Shown: piece by piece, positions 1 through 8,560 of the stretch
How positions within the stretch are numbered: the first letter of the stretch is position 1
How the letters are laid out: every line of letters starts with the position of its first letter
From: Comamonas testosteroni
GTDB taxonomy: Bacteria > Pseudomonadota > Gammaproteobacteria > Burkholderiales > Burkholderiaceae_C
Assembly (NCBI RefSeq): GCF_014076415.1
Contig: NZ_CP043568.1
Location: 1,860,001-1,924,000, forward strand
DNA: 64,000 nt
Reading direction: 5' to 3'
The notes under the pieces: generated by a model
Seen by the model: only the letters and a program-made list of their open reading frames with translations
What the model was told of the DNA's origin: nothing
The model's database searches: none
Position numbers and translations under genes: made by a program

Positions 1-1
1 T

Positions 2-3000
2 GAAGTGATCGTGGACGACGGCAAGGGTGGCAAGACCACCACCACGGTGACGGTCAACGTCACGCCCGAGCAGGACGTGACCGCCGATACAGCGACGACC
101 GGCTACGAGAAGTCCGTCACTATCAACGTGCTGGCCAACGACGAGTTCGAAGGTGCCAACCCAACCATCACCAAGGTAGACAACAAGGCCATTGTCGAAG
201 GTGGAACCGTGACCGTGGCCAACGGCGAGGTCAGGCTGGTGGGCGGTAAGCTGGTGTTTACGCCAGCGGACGGCTTCCATGGCAACGCGGAGTTCAGCTA
301 CACGGCCAAGACCGACAAGGGCTCGGAAGAGACAGCCAATGTCACGGTGACCGTGGCGGCCAACCAGCTGCCCGAGCCGACCGACCCCAACGAAGGCCTG
401 GACCCCAGCGACCCGGACTACATCCCCGGCCAGACGTTCACGCCTGGCGGCGGCTACACCGTCACCGTGGGTGAAGACCAGCCGTTCAACGGCAAGATCA
501 CCGGCACGGACAAGGACGGCGATACGCTGGAGTACACCCAGGGCACAGGCCCCAGCCACGGCACGGTGACCATCGACAAGGACACCGGCGAGTACACCTA
601 CACACCGGATCCGGACTACAACGGCCCTGATGAATTCACGGTGATCGTGGACGACGGCAAGGGTGGCAAGACCACTACCACCGTGACGGTCGAGTTCCAG
701 TCTGAAGTGGACGTGACCGCCGATACAGCGACGACCGGCTACGAGAAGTCCGTCACTATCAACGTGCTGGCCAACGACGAGTTCGAAGGTGCCAACCCAA
801 CCATCACCAAGGTAGACAACAAGGCCATTGTCGAAGGTGGAACCGTGACCGTGGCCAACGGCGAGGTCAGGCTGGTGGGCGGTAAGCTGGTGTTTACGCC
901 AGCGGACGGCTTCCATGGCAACGCGGAGTTCAGCTACACGGCCAAGACCGACAAGGGCTCGGAAGAGACAGCCAATGTCACGGTGACCGTGGCGGCCAAC
1001 CAGCTGCCCGAGCCGACCGACCCCAACATTGATCCGAACAACCCTGAGTTCCCTGGCCAGACGTTTACGCCAGGCCCCGATGGCGGCTACAAGATCACGG
1101 TGGACGAAGATCAGCCCTTCAACGGCAAGATCACCGGCACGGACAAGGACGGCGATACGCTGGAGTACACCCAGGGCACTGGCCCCAGCCACGGCACGGT
1201 GACCATCGACAAGGACACTGGCGAGTACACCTACACACCGGATCCGGACTACAACGGCCCTGATGAATTCACGGTGATCGTGGACGACGGCAAGGGCGGC
1301 AAGACCACTACCACCGTGACGGTCGAGTTCACGCCCGAGCAGGACGTGACCGACGACACTGCGACGACCGGCTACGAGAAGTCCGTCACTATCAACGTGC
1401 TGGCCAACGACGAGTTCGAAGGTGCCAACCCAACCATCACCAAGGTAGACAACAAGGCCATTGTCGAAGGTGGAACCGTGACCGTGGCCAACGGCGAGGT
1501 CAGGCTGGTGGGCGGTAAGCTGGTGTTTACGCCAGCGGACGGCTTCCATGGCAACGCGGAGTTCAGCTACACGGCCAAGACCGACAAGGGCTCGGAAGAG
1601 ACAGCCAATGTCACGGTGACCGTGGCGGCCAACCAGCTGCCCGAGCCGACCGACCCCAACGAAGGCCTGGACCCCAGCGACCCGGACTACATCCCCGGCC
1701 AGACGTTCACGCCTGGCGGCGGCTACACCGTCACCGTGGGTGAAGACCAGCCGTTCAACGGCAAGATCACCGGCACGGACAAGGACGGCGATACGCTGGA
1801 GTACACCCAGGGCACAGGCCCCAGCCACGGCACGGTGACCATCGACAAGGACACCGGCGAGTACACCTACACCCCCGATCCGGACTACAACGGCCCTGAT
1901 GAATTCACGGTGATCGTGGACGATGGCAAGGGTGGCAAGACCACTACCACCGTGACGGTCGAGTTCCAGTCTGAAGTGGACGTGACCGCCGATACAGCGA
2001 CGACCGGCTACGAGAAGTCCGTCACTATCAACGTGCTGGCCAACGACGAGTTCGAAGGTGCCAACCCAACCATCACCAAGGTAGACAACAAGGCCATTGT
2101 CGAAGGTGGAACCGTGACCGTGGCCAACGGCGAGGTCAGGCTGGTGGGCGGTAAGCTGGTGTTTACGCCAGCGGACGGCTTCCATGGCAACGCGGAGTTC
2201 AGCTACACGGCCAAGACCGACAAGGGCTCGGAAGAGACAGCCAATGTCACGGTGACCGTGGCGGCCAACCAGCTGCCCGAGCCGACCGACCCCAACGAAG
2301 GCCTGGACCCCAGCGACCCGGACTACATCCCCGGCCAGACGTTCACGCCTGGCGGCGGCTACACCGTCACCGTGGGTGAAGACCAGCCGTTCAACGGCAA
2401 GATCACCGGCACGGACAAGGACGGCGATACGCTGGAGTACACCCAGGGCACAGGCCCCAGCCACGGCACGGTGACCATCGACAAGGACACCGGCGAGTAC
2501 ACCTACACCCCCGATCCGGACTACAACGGCCCTGATGAATTCACGGTGATCGTGGACGATGGCAAGGGTGGCAAGACCACTACCACCGTGACGGTCGAGT
2601 TCCAGTCTGAAGTGGACGTGACCGCCGATACAGCGACGACCGGCTACGAGAAGTCCGTCACTATCAACGTGCTGGCCAACGACGAGTTCGAAGGTGCCAA
2701 CCCAACCATCACCAAGGTAGACAACAAGGCCATTGTCGAAGGTGGAACCGTGACCGTGGCCAACGGCGAGGTCAGGCTGGTGGGCGGTAAGCTGGTGTTT
2801 ACGCCAGCGGACGGCTTCCATGGCAACGCGGAGTTCAGCTACACGGCCAAGACCGACAAGGGCTCGGAAGAGACAGCCAATGTCACGGTGACCGTGGCGG
2901 CCAACCAGCTGCCCGAGCCGACCGACCCCAACGAAGGCCTGGACCCCAGCGACCCGGACTACATCCCCGGCCAGACGTTCACGCCTGGCGGCGGCTACAC

Positions 3001-6000
3001 CGTCACCGTGGGTGAAGACCAGCCGTTCAACGGCAAGATCACCGGCACGGACAAGGACGGCGATACGCTGGAGTACACCCAGGGCACAGGCCCCAGCCAC
3101 GGCACGGTGACCATCGACAAGGACACCGGCGAGTACACCTACACCCCCGATCCGGACTACAACGGCCCTGATGAATTCACGGTGATCGTGGACGATGGCA
3201 AGGGTGGCAAGACCACTACCACCGTGACGGTCGAGTTCCAGTCTGAAGTGGACGTGACCGCCGATACAGCGACGACCGGCTACGAGAAGTCCGTCACTAT
3301 CAACGTGCTGGCCAACGACGAGTTCGAAGGTGCCAACCCTACCATCACCAAGGTAGACAACAAGGCCATTGTCGAAGGTGGAACCGTGACCGTGGCCAAC
3401 GGCGAGGTCAGGCTGGTGGGCGGTAAGCTGGTGTTTACGCCAGCGGACGGCTTCCATGGCAACGCGGAGTTCAGCTACACGGCCAAGACCGACAAGGGCT
3501 CGGAAGAGACAGCCAATGTCACGGTGACCGTGGCGGCCAACCAGCTGCCCGAGCCGACCGACCCCAACGAAGGCCTGGACCCCAGCGACCCGGACTACAT
3601 CCCCGGCCAGACGTTCACGCCTGGCGGCGGCTACACCGTCACCGTGGGTGAAGACCAGCCGTTCAACGGCAAGATCACCGGCACGGACAAGGACGGCGAT
3701 ACGCTGGAGTACACCCAGGGCACAGGCCCCAGCCACGGCACGGTGACCATCGACAAGGACACCGGCGAGTACACCTACACCCCCGATCCGGACTACAACG
3801 GCCCTGATGAATTCACGGTGATCGTGGACGACGGCAAGGGTGGCAAGACCACTACCACCGTGACGGTCGAGTTCCAGTCTGAAGTGGACGTGACCGCCGA
3901 TACAGCGACGACCGGCTACGAGAAGTCCGTCACTATCAACGTGCTGGCCAACGACGAGTTCGAAGGTGCCAACCCAACCATCACCAAGGTAGACAACAAG
4001 GCCATTGTCGAAGGTGGAACCGTGACCGTGGCCAACGGCGAGGTCAGGCTGGTGGGCGGTAAGCTGGTGTTTACGCCAGCGGACGGCTTCCATGGCAACG
4101 CGGAGTTCAGCTACACGGCCAAGACCGACAAGGGCTCGGAAGAGACAGCCAATGTCACGGTGACCGTGGCAGCCAACCAGCTGCCCGAGCCGACCGACCC
4201 CAACGAAGGCCTGGACCCCAGCGATCCGGACTACATCCCCGGCCAGACGTTCACGCCTGGCGGCGGCTACACCGTCACCGTGGGTGAAGACCAGCCCTTC
4301 AACGGCAAGATCACCGGCACGGACAAGGACGGCGATACGCTGGAGTACACCCAGGGCACAGGCCCCAGCCACGGCACGGTGACCATCGACAAGGACACCG
4401 GCGAGTACACCTACACACCGGATCCGGACTACAACGGCCCTGATGAATTCACGGTGATCGTGGACGACGGCAAGGGCGGCAAGACCACTACCACCGTGAC
4501 GGTCGAGTTCACGCCCGAGCAGGACGTGACCGACGACACTGCGACGACCGGCTACGACAAGCCCGTCACCATCGACGTGCTGGGCAACGACGACTTCGAA
4601 GGCGCCAACGTCACGATCACGCAGGTCGATGGCAAGGCCATCACCGAAGGCGGTGCTGCGGTGGCTCTGACCGATGGCAGCGGCAGCGTCAAGCTGGTGA
4701 GCGGCAAGCTGGAATTCACGCCCAAGGCAGGCTTTGTGGGTGATGCCCACTTCGAATACACGGCGCAGACCGATGGCGGAACGCCCGAGCAGGCGGGCGT
4801 CACCGTGACTGTGAGCAAGCCACCGGTGTTTGTCGATCCAGGCGACCCGGGCGAACCGCCGGTGACGGATTACACCTTCAGCTACGACGAGAACAGCCCC
4901 GCAGGTATGGTGCTGGGCCAGGTGAAGGCCATCGATACTGACAGCATATCGTTGACCTACAGCATTGACCCGGCCAGCGACCCTAATGGCTGGTATGCGA
5001 TCGACCCACTGACTGGAGAGATCACGCTGACAGCGGCTGGAGCGGCTTCGGATGCCAACGACTTTGAAAAGGGTAGTAATAGCCAGCAGATCAAGGTGGT
5101 GGCGACCGATACCGAAGGTGGCAAGACCGAGGTCACAGTCACGCTTCAGGAAAAGGATCTGAACGACACCGCCCCTGTAGTGGAGATAGCTCCTGAAGAC
5201 AAGGTACTGCACGTTGCGGAAGAAGCACTGCCCGGCGGCATCAAGGATGACCTGAGCAGCACGACCACAGCCACGGGCAAGATTACCTTTACCGATGCGG
5301 ACAAGACGCCTGGCATCAATACCTTCTCGGTGGAGATGGAGGGCCCTGTGGACGGTAGCGTCAAGTCGGGCGGCGTTGATGTGACCTGGCACTGGGATGC
5401 CAGCACCAGCACGCTGACCGGCATGGCCGGTGCCAAGGAGGTCATGACCGTCAAGGTCGGTGCCCTGACCGAGGTTGGTGGTAAGTACGAGGCAAGCTAT
5501 ACGGTCACCCTCAAGGGCCCTCTGGATCATGCAGCCAGCAGTGGTGAAAATACGCTGGACCTGGACTTCAAGGCCATCGTTCACGATGGCGAGCACGACA
5601 GCGAAATCGGGTTTGCCGTGGAGGTCAAGGACGATGTGCCGACGCTCAGCGATGATGCCGAGCTGGCGATCAATCTGTCCAAGCTGCAGACCAATCTGAT
5701 GATTGTGCTGGACCTGTCGGGCAGCATGAACTTCGTGGGTGGCGGCAATCAACAGTTTCCCAATGACCCGAACAACCGCCTGAATCTGGCCAAGAAGGCG
5801 CTGGAGGATCTGATCAACAAGTACGATGAGTATGGCGATGTGGCGGTCAAGCTGGTGACTTTTGGGGATGTTGCACGCACGAAGGCCTACGTCACTTGGA
5901 TGAGTGCTTTGGATGCCATCGCGACTATCAAGGCTCTGACGGCTAATGGAGGCACATCCTATAAAGACGCTCTCGACAAGGTAATGGGCACTGGTGGCTT

Positions 6001-6955
6001 TACTGACGATAGCGGCAAGCTGACCGGGGAGGGGGTGCAGAATGTCTCGTACTTCGTCACCGATGGAGTACCTGCCCAGGGCCCGGTGTCTGAAACACAG
6101 CAGGCAACTTGGGAGGCCTTTGTGAAGGAGCACCACATCAACTCCGTGGGCGTGGGCTTTGGCGGTATTTTGGAAAAAGACATTCCCAATATCGACCCGA
6201 TTGCCTATAACGGCGCTGAAGGAAAGGAGAGTACCGTCGTCGTGGCTGCCTCGGCGGAGGAGCTGAATTCCACGCTGCAGAATCTGATCCAGCTGCCCAG
6301 GCAGGAGGGCTCACTGCGCGGTGAACTCGACAGCACCGTCGAAGGATTTGGTGCGGACGGCGGCTTTGTCAATGTGCTCAATGTCGATGGCAAAACCTAC
6401 ACCTATCTTCCCGGACAGGATTTGCAGGTCACGGGCGGCGCCGTGGAGGGGGTGGACTACACCTATGACGCAGTCAAGCACATCATCACCGTCAAGACAG
6501 CCGCAGGTGGCTCGTTGACCGTGGAGTTCGATACGGCCAAGTTCATCTATGAGGGCAAGGCGCTGAGTTCCTATTGGGACAAGTTCGGCTACACCATCCA
6601 GGACATGGATGGGGATACCGCATCGACCGTCAAGGATGTGAAGGTGGTCTATGACGGTGTGGATCCTGGGCCCAAGCCTACGCCGTTTGCGTCGCCGATG
6701 ATGGCCATGAGCCTGGATCTGGAGCATCTTGATGCCCTGTATACGGATGCGGACGAGCCTGCCGCGCTGCCTGCGCTGCAGGATGTGCTGCAGTCCCGGA
6801 GCGAGGCGGGCGAGGCTGCCGGCAACATCGCCGGCCTGGGCTCGGCGGATACGCCTGCTGCACCCACAGCGCCTGCCATCGCGCCGCAGGACCTGGCCTT
6901 GTATATGCCAGCTCCGCTGCCCGAAGAGGAGCTGCAGCAGCCGGTGCACGTTTGA
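2..6955 (+). CDS. Giant type I-secreted adhesin, C-terminal part (5' end outside window)
   Basis: The frame is open to the left edge, so only the last ~2317 residues are seen. Residues ~25-1507 are tandem 212-residue units, each holding two Ig/cadherin-like beta-sandwich segments with the D-x-D-G-D and VIVDDGKGG motifs of VCBS/tandem-95 repeats. An eighth, diverged unit follows, then a cadherin-like segment (~1620-1716). A von Willebrand A domain spans ~1897-2090, with the metal-binding DLSGS motif starting at ~1904. The C-terminus is acidic and ends LQQPVHV. This layout (long repeats, VWA, C-terminal secretion region) is known for LapA/BapA-like adhesins exported by type I secretion. The TolC-ABC-HlyD genes just downstream support this. 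Role inferred: surface attachment and biofilm. No classic GGxGxD RTX nonapeptides were noticed in the visible part, so the exact secretion signal is uncertain. Confidence 0.88.
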   Translation, partial: EVIVDDGKGGKTTTTVTVNVTPEQDVTADTATTGYEKSVTINVLANDEFEGANPTITKVDNKAIVEGGTVTVANGEVRLVGGKLVFTPADGFHGNAEFSYTAKTDKGSEETANVTVTVAANQLPEPTDPNEGLDPSDPDYIPGQTFTPGGGYTVTVGEDQPFNGKITGTDKDGDTLEYTQGTGPSHGTVTIDKDTGEYTYTPDPDYNGPDEFTVIVDDGKGGKTTTTVTVEFQSEVDVTADTATTGYEKSVTINVLANDEFEGANPTITKVDNKAIVEGGTVTVANGEVRLVGGKLVFTPADGFHGNAEFSYTAKTDKGSEETANVTVTVAANQLPEPTDPNIDPNNPEFPGQTFTPGPDGGYKITVDEDQPFNGKITGTDKDGDTLEYTQGTGPSHGTVTIDKDTGEYTYTPDPDYNGPDEFTVIVDDGKGGKTTTTVTVEFTPEQDVTDDTATTGYEKSVTINVLANDEFEGANPTITKVDNKAIVEGGTVTVANGEVRLVGGKLVFTPADGFHGNAEFSYTAKTDKGSEETANVTVTVAANQLPEPTDPNEGLDPSDPDYIPGQTFTPGGGYTVTVGEDQPFNGKITGTDKDGDTLEYTQGTGPSHGTVTIDKDTGEYTYTPDPDYNGPDEFTVIVDDGKGGKTTTTVTVEFQSEVDVTADTATTGYEKSVTINVLANDEFEGANPTITKVDNKAIVEGGTVTVANGEVRLVGGKLVFTPADGFHGNAEFSYTAKTDKGSEETANVTVTVAANQLPEPTDPNEGLDPSDPDYIPGQTFTPGGGYTVTVGEDQPFNGKITGTDKDGDTLEYTQGTGPSHGTVTIDKDTGEYTYTPDPDYNGPDEFTVIVDDGKGGKTTTTVTVEFQSEVDVTADTATTGYEKSVTINVLANDEFEGANPTITKVDNKAIVEGGTVTVANGEVRLVGGKLVFTPADGFHGNAEFSYTAKTDKGSEETANVTVTVAANQLPEPTDPNEGLDPSDPDYIPGQTFTPGGGYTVTVGEDQPFNGKITGTDKDGDTLEYTQGTGPSHGTVTIDKDTGEYTYTPDPDYNGPDEFTVIVDDGKGGKTTTTVTVEFQSEVDVTADTATTGYEKSVTINVLANDEFEGANPTITKVDNKAIVEGGTVTVANGEVRLVGGKLVFTPADGFHGNAEFSYTAKTDKGSEETANVTVTVAANQLPEPTDPNEGLDPSDPDYIPGQTFTPGGGYTVTVGEDQPFNGKITGTDKDGDTLEYTQGTGPSHGTVTIDKDTGEYTYTPDPDYNGPDEFTVIVDDGKGGKTTTTVTVEFQSEVDVTADTATTGYEKSVTINVLANDEFEGANPTITKVDNKAIVEGGTVTVANGEVRLVGGKLVFTPADGFHGNAEFSYTAKTDKGSEETANVTVTVAANQLPEPTDPNEGLDPSDPDYIPGQTFTPGGGYTVTVGEDQPFNGKITGTDKDGDTLEYTQGTGPSHGTVTIDKDTGEYTYTPDPDYNGPDEFTVIVDDGKGGKTTTTVTVEFTPEQDVTDDTATTGYDKPVTIDVLGNDDFEGANVTITQVDGKAITEGGAAVALTDGSGSVKLVSGKLEFTPKAGFVGDAHFEYTAQTDGGTPEQAGVTVTVSKPPVFVDPGDPGEPPVTDYTFSYDENSPAGMVLGQVKAIDTDSISLTYSIDPASDPNGWYAIDPLTGEITLTAAGAASDANDFEKGSNSQQIKVVATDTEGGKTEVTVTLQEKDLNDTAPVVEIAPEDKVLHVAEEALPGGIKDDLSSTTTATGKITFTDADKTPGINTFSVEMEGPVDGSVKSGGVDVTWHWDASTSTLTGMAGAKEVMTVKVGALTEVGGKYEASYTVTLKGPLDHAASSGENTLDLDFKAIVHDGEHDSEIGFAVEVKDDVPTLSDDAELAINLSKLQTNLMIVLDLSGSMNFVGGGNQQFPNDPNNRLNLAKKALEDLINKYDEYGDVAVKLVTFGDVARTKAYVTWMSALDAIATIKALTANGGTSYKDALDKVMGTGGFTDDSGKLTGEGVQNVSYFVTDGVPAQGPVSETQQATWEAFVKEHHINSVGVGFGGILEKDIPNIDPIAYNGAEGKESTVVVAASAEELNSTLQNLIQLPRQEGSLRGELDSTVEGFGADGGFVNVLNVDGKTYTYLPGQDLQVTGGAVEGVDYTYDAVKHIITVKTAAGGSLTVEFDTAKFIYEGKALSSYWDKFGYTIQDMDGDTASTVKDVKVVYDGVDPGPKPTPFASPMMAMSLDLEHLDALYTDADEPAALPALQDVLQSRSEAGEAAGNIAGLGSADTPAAPTAPAIAPQDLALYMPAPLPEEELQQPVHV
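74..4522 (+). repeat. Seven near-identical 636-bp (one 633-bp) tandem units inside the adhesin gene
   Basis: Units begin at 74, 710, 1343, 1979, 2615, 3251 and 3887, each at the codon for the first D of DVTADTATT (DVTDDTATT in the unit at 1343). A diverged eighth unit starts at 4523. Identity extends to synonymous positions: the visible differences are single bases such as C/A in the YTYTPDP codons and GAC/GAT in VDDGK. Unit 2 differs in its linker (NIDPNNPEFPG instead of NEGLDPSDPDYIPG) and is 3 bp shorter. Units 1, 3 and 8 are preceded by TPEQ, the others by QSEV. Such uniformity points to recent duplication or gene conversion, so copy number probably varies between strains. Confidence 0.97.
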
Positions 6956-6990
6956 TATTTCATCAAACCTGATAGCTGCTAGCGTCTGAG

Positions 6991-7031
6991 GTACGTCGTT
7001 TCAAGTATGAGCGATTCTTGAAACGACGTAC
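6991..7031 (+). terminator. 15-bp perfect inverted repeat between adhesin and tolC-like gene
   Basis: GTACGTCGTTTCAAG (6991-7005) and CTTGAAACGACGTAC (7017-7031) form a perfect 15-bp stem with an 11-nt loop, 35 bp after the adhesin stop codon. There is no T-run after the stem, so it is not a textbook intrinsic terminator. It could be an RNA-stabilising or processing hairpin that lowers expression of the downstream secretion genes relative to the adhesin, or a protein-binding palindrome. The function is inferred. Confidence 0.55.
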
Positions 7032-7174
7032 TAACAGCGCAGCAAGCTATATAAATAATAGCAATCAGAGAACAAACAATCCGTGTCGCTGGCCTGGGTG
7101 CTGCGATGCGGAGTGGTGATCGTGGCATAGCGCCGTGATACCAGGCTGTGAAACAGCGACAGAGATAGCGATAG

Positions 7175-8560
7175 ATGGATATGTTGATCAAGTCCAAACT
7201 CCCTGTGCCTTGCATACGTCATGCCGCCGCAGCGGTCGCGCTGGTCTGCGCGATGGGCGCGGCCCATGCAGCAGGGCCTGCAAGCCAGGCCAGGCCAGGC
7301 CAGGCCATGGATATGCGTGCAGCGGTACAGGCGGCTGTGGCATGGCACCCTGCCGTGCGCACGGCGCAGGGGCAGTTGCTGGGAGCGGACGAGGGCGTGG
7401 CTTCGGCCCGCGCCGGTTATTACCCGCAGGTCAAGGGCGGGCTGGGGGCACAGGTGAACAACCGGGATGTCTACCCCTATACCTCGCGGCGTGTCTATGA
7501 CGCCAGCGTCTCGGTGTCGCAGATGTTGTATGACTTCGGCAAGGTGGACAGCGCCGTGCAGCAGGCCGAGGCCAGCATCGAGGTTGCCCAGGCGCAGGTC
7601 TATCTGTCCACCGACGATGTAGCTCGCGAGGCTGCGCAGGCCTGGGTGGAGCTGCGCCGCCAGCAGTCCATGGCGGCGATTGCACAAGATCAGCTCAAGG
7701 GAGTGGGGGCGCTGGCCGAACTGGCGCGTGAGCGTCAGCTCAAGGGCGCGAGCACCCGCTCGGACTTTATGCAGGCGCAGTCACGCATGGATGGAGCGCG
7801 CGGCCAAGTAATCAATTACGAGGCGCAGGCGCGCCGTTGGCAAGCGCGGCTTATGGCGCTAACCGGGTTGCAGACGCCGCCGACAGTGGGTGAAGCGAAT
7901 GCAGAAAAAGGCGGGGTTCCCAATGCCCTGCCCCAGGCCTGCGCTGCCGCGCAGGTGCAGCCCACGGCAGCGGTGCGTCGGGCCCAGGGGCAGCGAGCGC
8001 AGGCCCAGGCCGAACTGAAGGCAGCCGATGCGCAACTCATGCCGACGCTGTCGGTGGATGGCTCGGCCGCGCGCGGGTTGAACGCTGCCTCGCGTCCGGC
8101 AGGTTACCCGGATGTGGACATGCGCGTGATGTTCAATGTCTCGGCACCGCTGTTTGAAGGCGGGCGCAACCAGGCACGCCAGCGCGCGGCCGGCCACGCG
8201 CTGGAGGCCGCCGACGCAGCAGTGGCCAACGCCGAGTTCCAGGCGCGTCAGTCGCTGCGCGACGCGCAGGACCAGAGCCTGGGTCTGTTGGAGCGTCAGC
8301 CAGTGGTTGACCAGCGTATCGCCAGCATCCGTATCACGCGCGATCTATATCGTGAGCAATATCTGCAATTGGGTACACGTTCGCTGCTAGATCTGCTCAA
8401 CGCCGAACAGGAATACCACAGCGCGCGCTTCGAGCAAGCGGATAGCTCCCATGACCTGCAGCGGCTGGCAGTGGAGTGTTGGTATCAGAGCGGGCGGTTG
8501 GCCGATGAGTTCGCGCTGGATACCCGGCTGCGTGACCGTGGCCAGGGAGTGATGCGATGA
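7175..8560 (+). CDS. TolC-family outer membrane protein of type I secretion system
   Basis: 461 residues. A signal peptide (about residues 1-32, ending AHA) is followed by two outer-membrane-efflux repeats rich in long Ala/Gln/Arg helices, as in LapE/TolC/AggA. It should form the trimeric channel-tunnel that lets the adhesin cross the outer membrane. The stop overlaps the start of the ABC exporter gene (ATGA), so the three secretion genes form one operon. The start at 7175 is the first ATG of the frame near the signal peptide; ATG at 7181 is an alternative. A (CCAGG)4 run at 7285-7304, directly after the predicted cleavage site, encodes QARPGQA-type residues. Loss or gain of one 5-bp unit would shift the frame. 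Confidence 0.9.
   Translation: MDMLIKSKLPVPCIRHAAAAVALVCAMGAAHAAGPASQARPGQAMDMRAAVQAAVAWHPAVRTAQGQLLGADEGVASARAGYYPQVKGGLGAQVNNRDVYPYTSRRVYDASVSVSQMLYDFGKVDSAVQQAEASIEVAQAQVYLSTDDVAREAAQAWVELRRQQSMAAIAQDQLKGVGALAELARERQLKGASTRSDFMQAQSRMDGARGQVINYEAQARRWQARLMALTGLQTPPTVGEANAEKGGVPNALPQACAAAQVQPTAAVRRAQGQRAQAQAELKAADAQLMPTLSVDGSAARGLNAASRPAGYPDVDMRVMFNVSAPLFEGGRNQARQRAAGHALEAADAAVANAEFQARQSLRDAQDQSLGLLERQPVVDQRIASIRITRDLYREQYLQLGTRSLLDLLNAEQEYHSARFEQADSSHDLQRLAVECWYQSGRLADEFALDTRLRDRGQGVMR
7285..7304 (+). repeat. Pentanucleotide (CCAGG)4 microsatellite in tolC-like gene
   Basis: Four exact CCAGG copies plus CCA lie just after the signal-peptide codons of the exporter channel. The length is not a multiple of three, so slippage changes the reading frame. 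Four copies is short for a contingency locus. Confidence 0.9.

Noticed and set aside
103..4098. Seven identical 60-codon minus-strand frames spaced 636 bp apart
   Set aside because: They are antisense shadows of the adhesin repeats and simply recur with each unit. No ribosome sites or family signal.
74..4522. Direct repeats as a CRISPR array
   Set aside because: Units are 636 bp, coding throughout and without unique spacers, and no cas genes are nearby.
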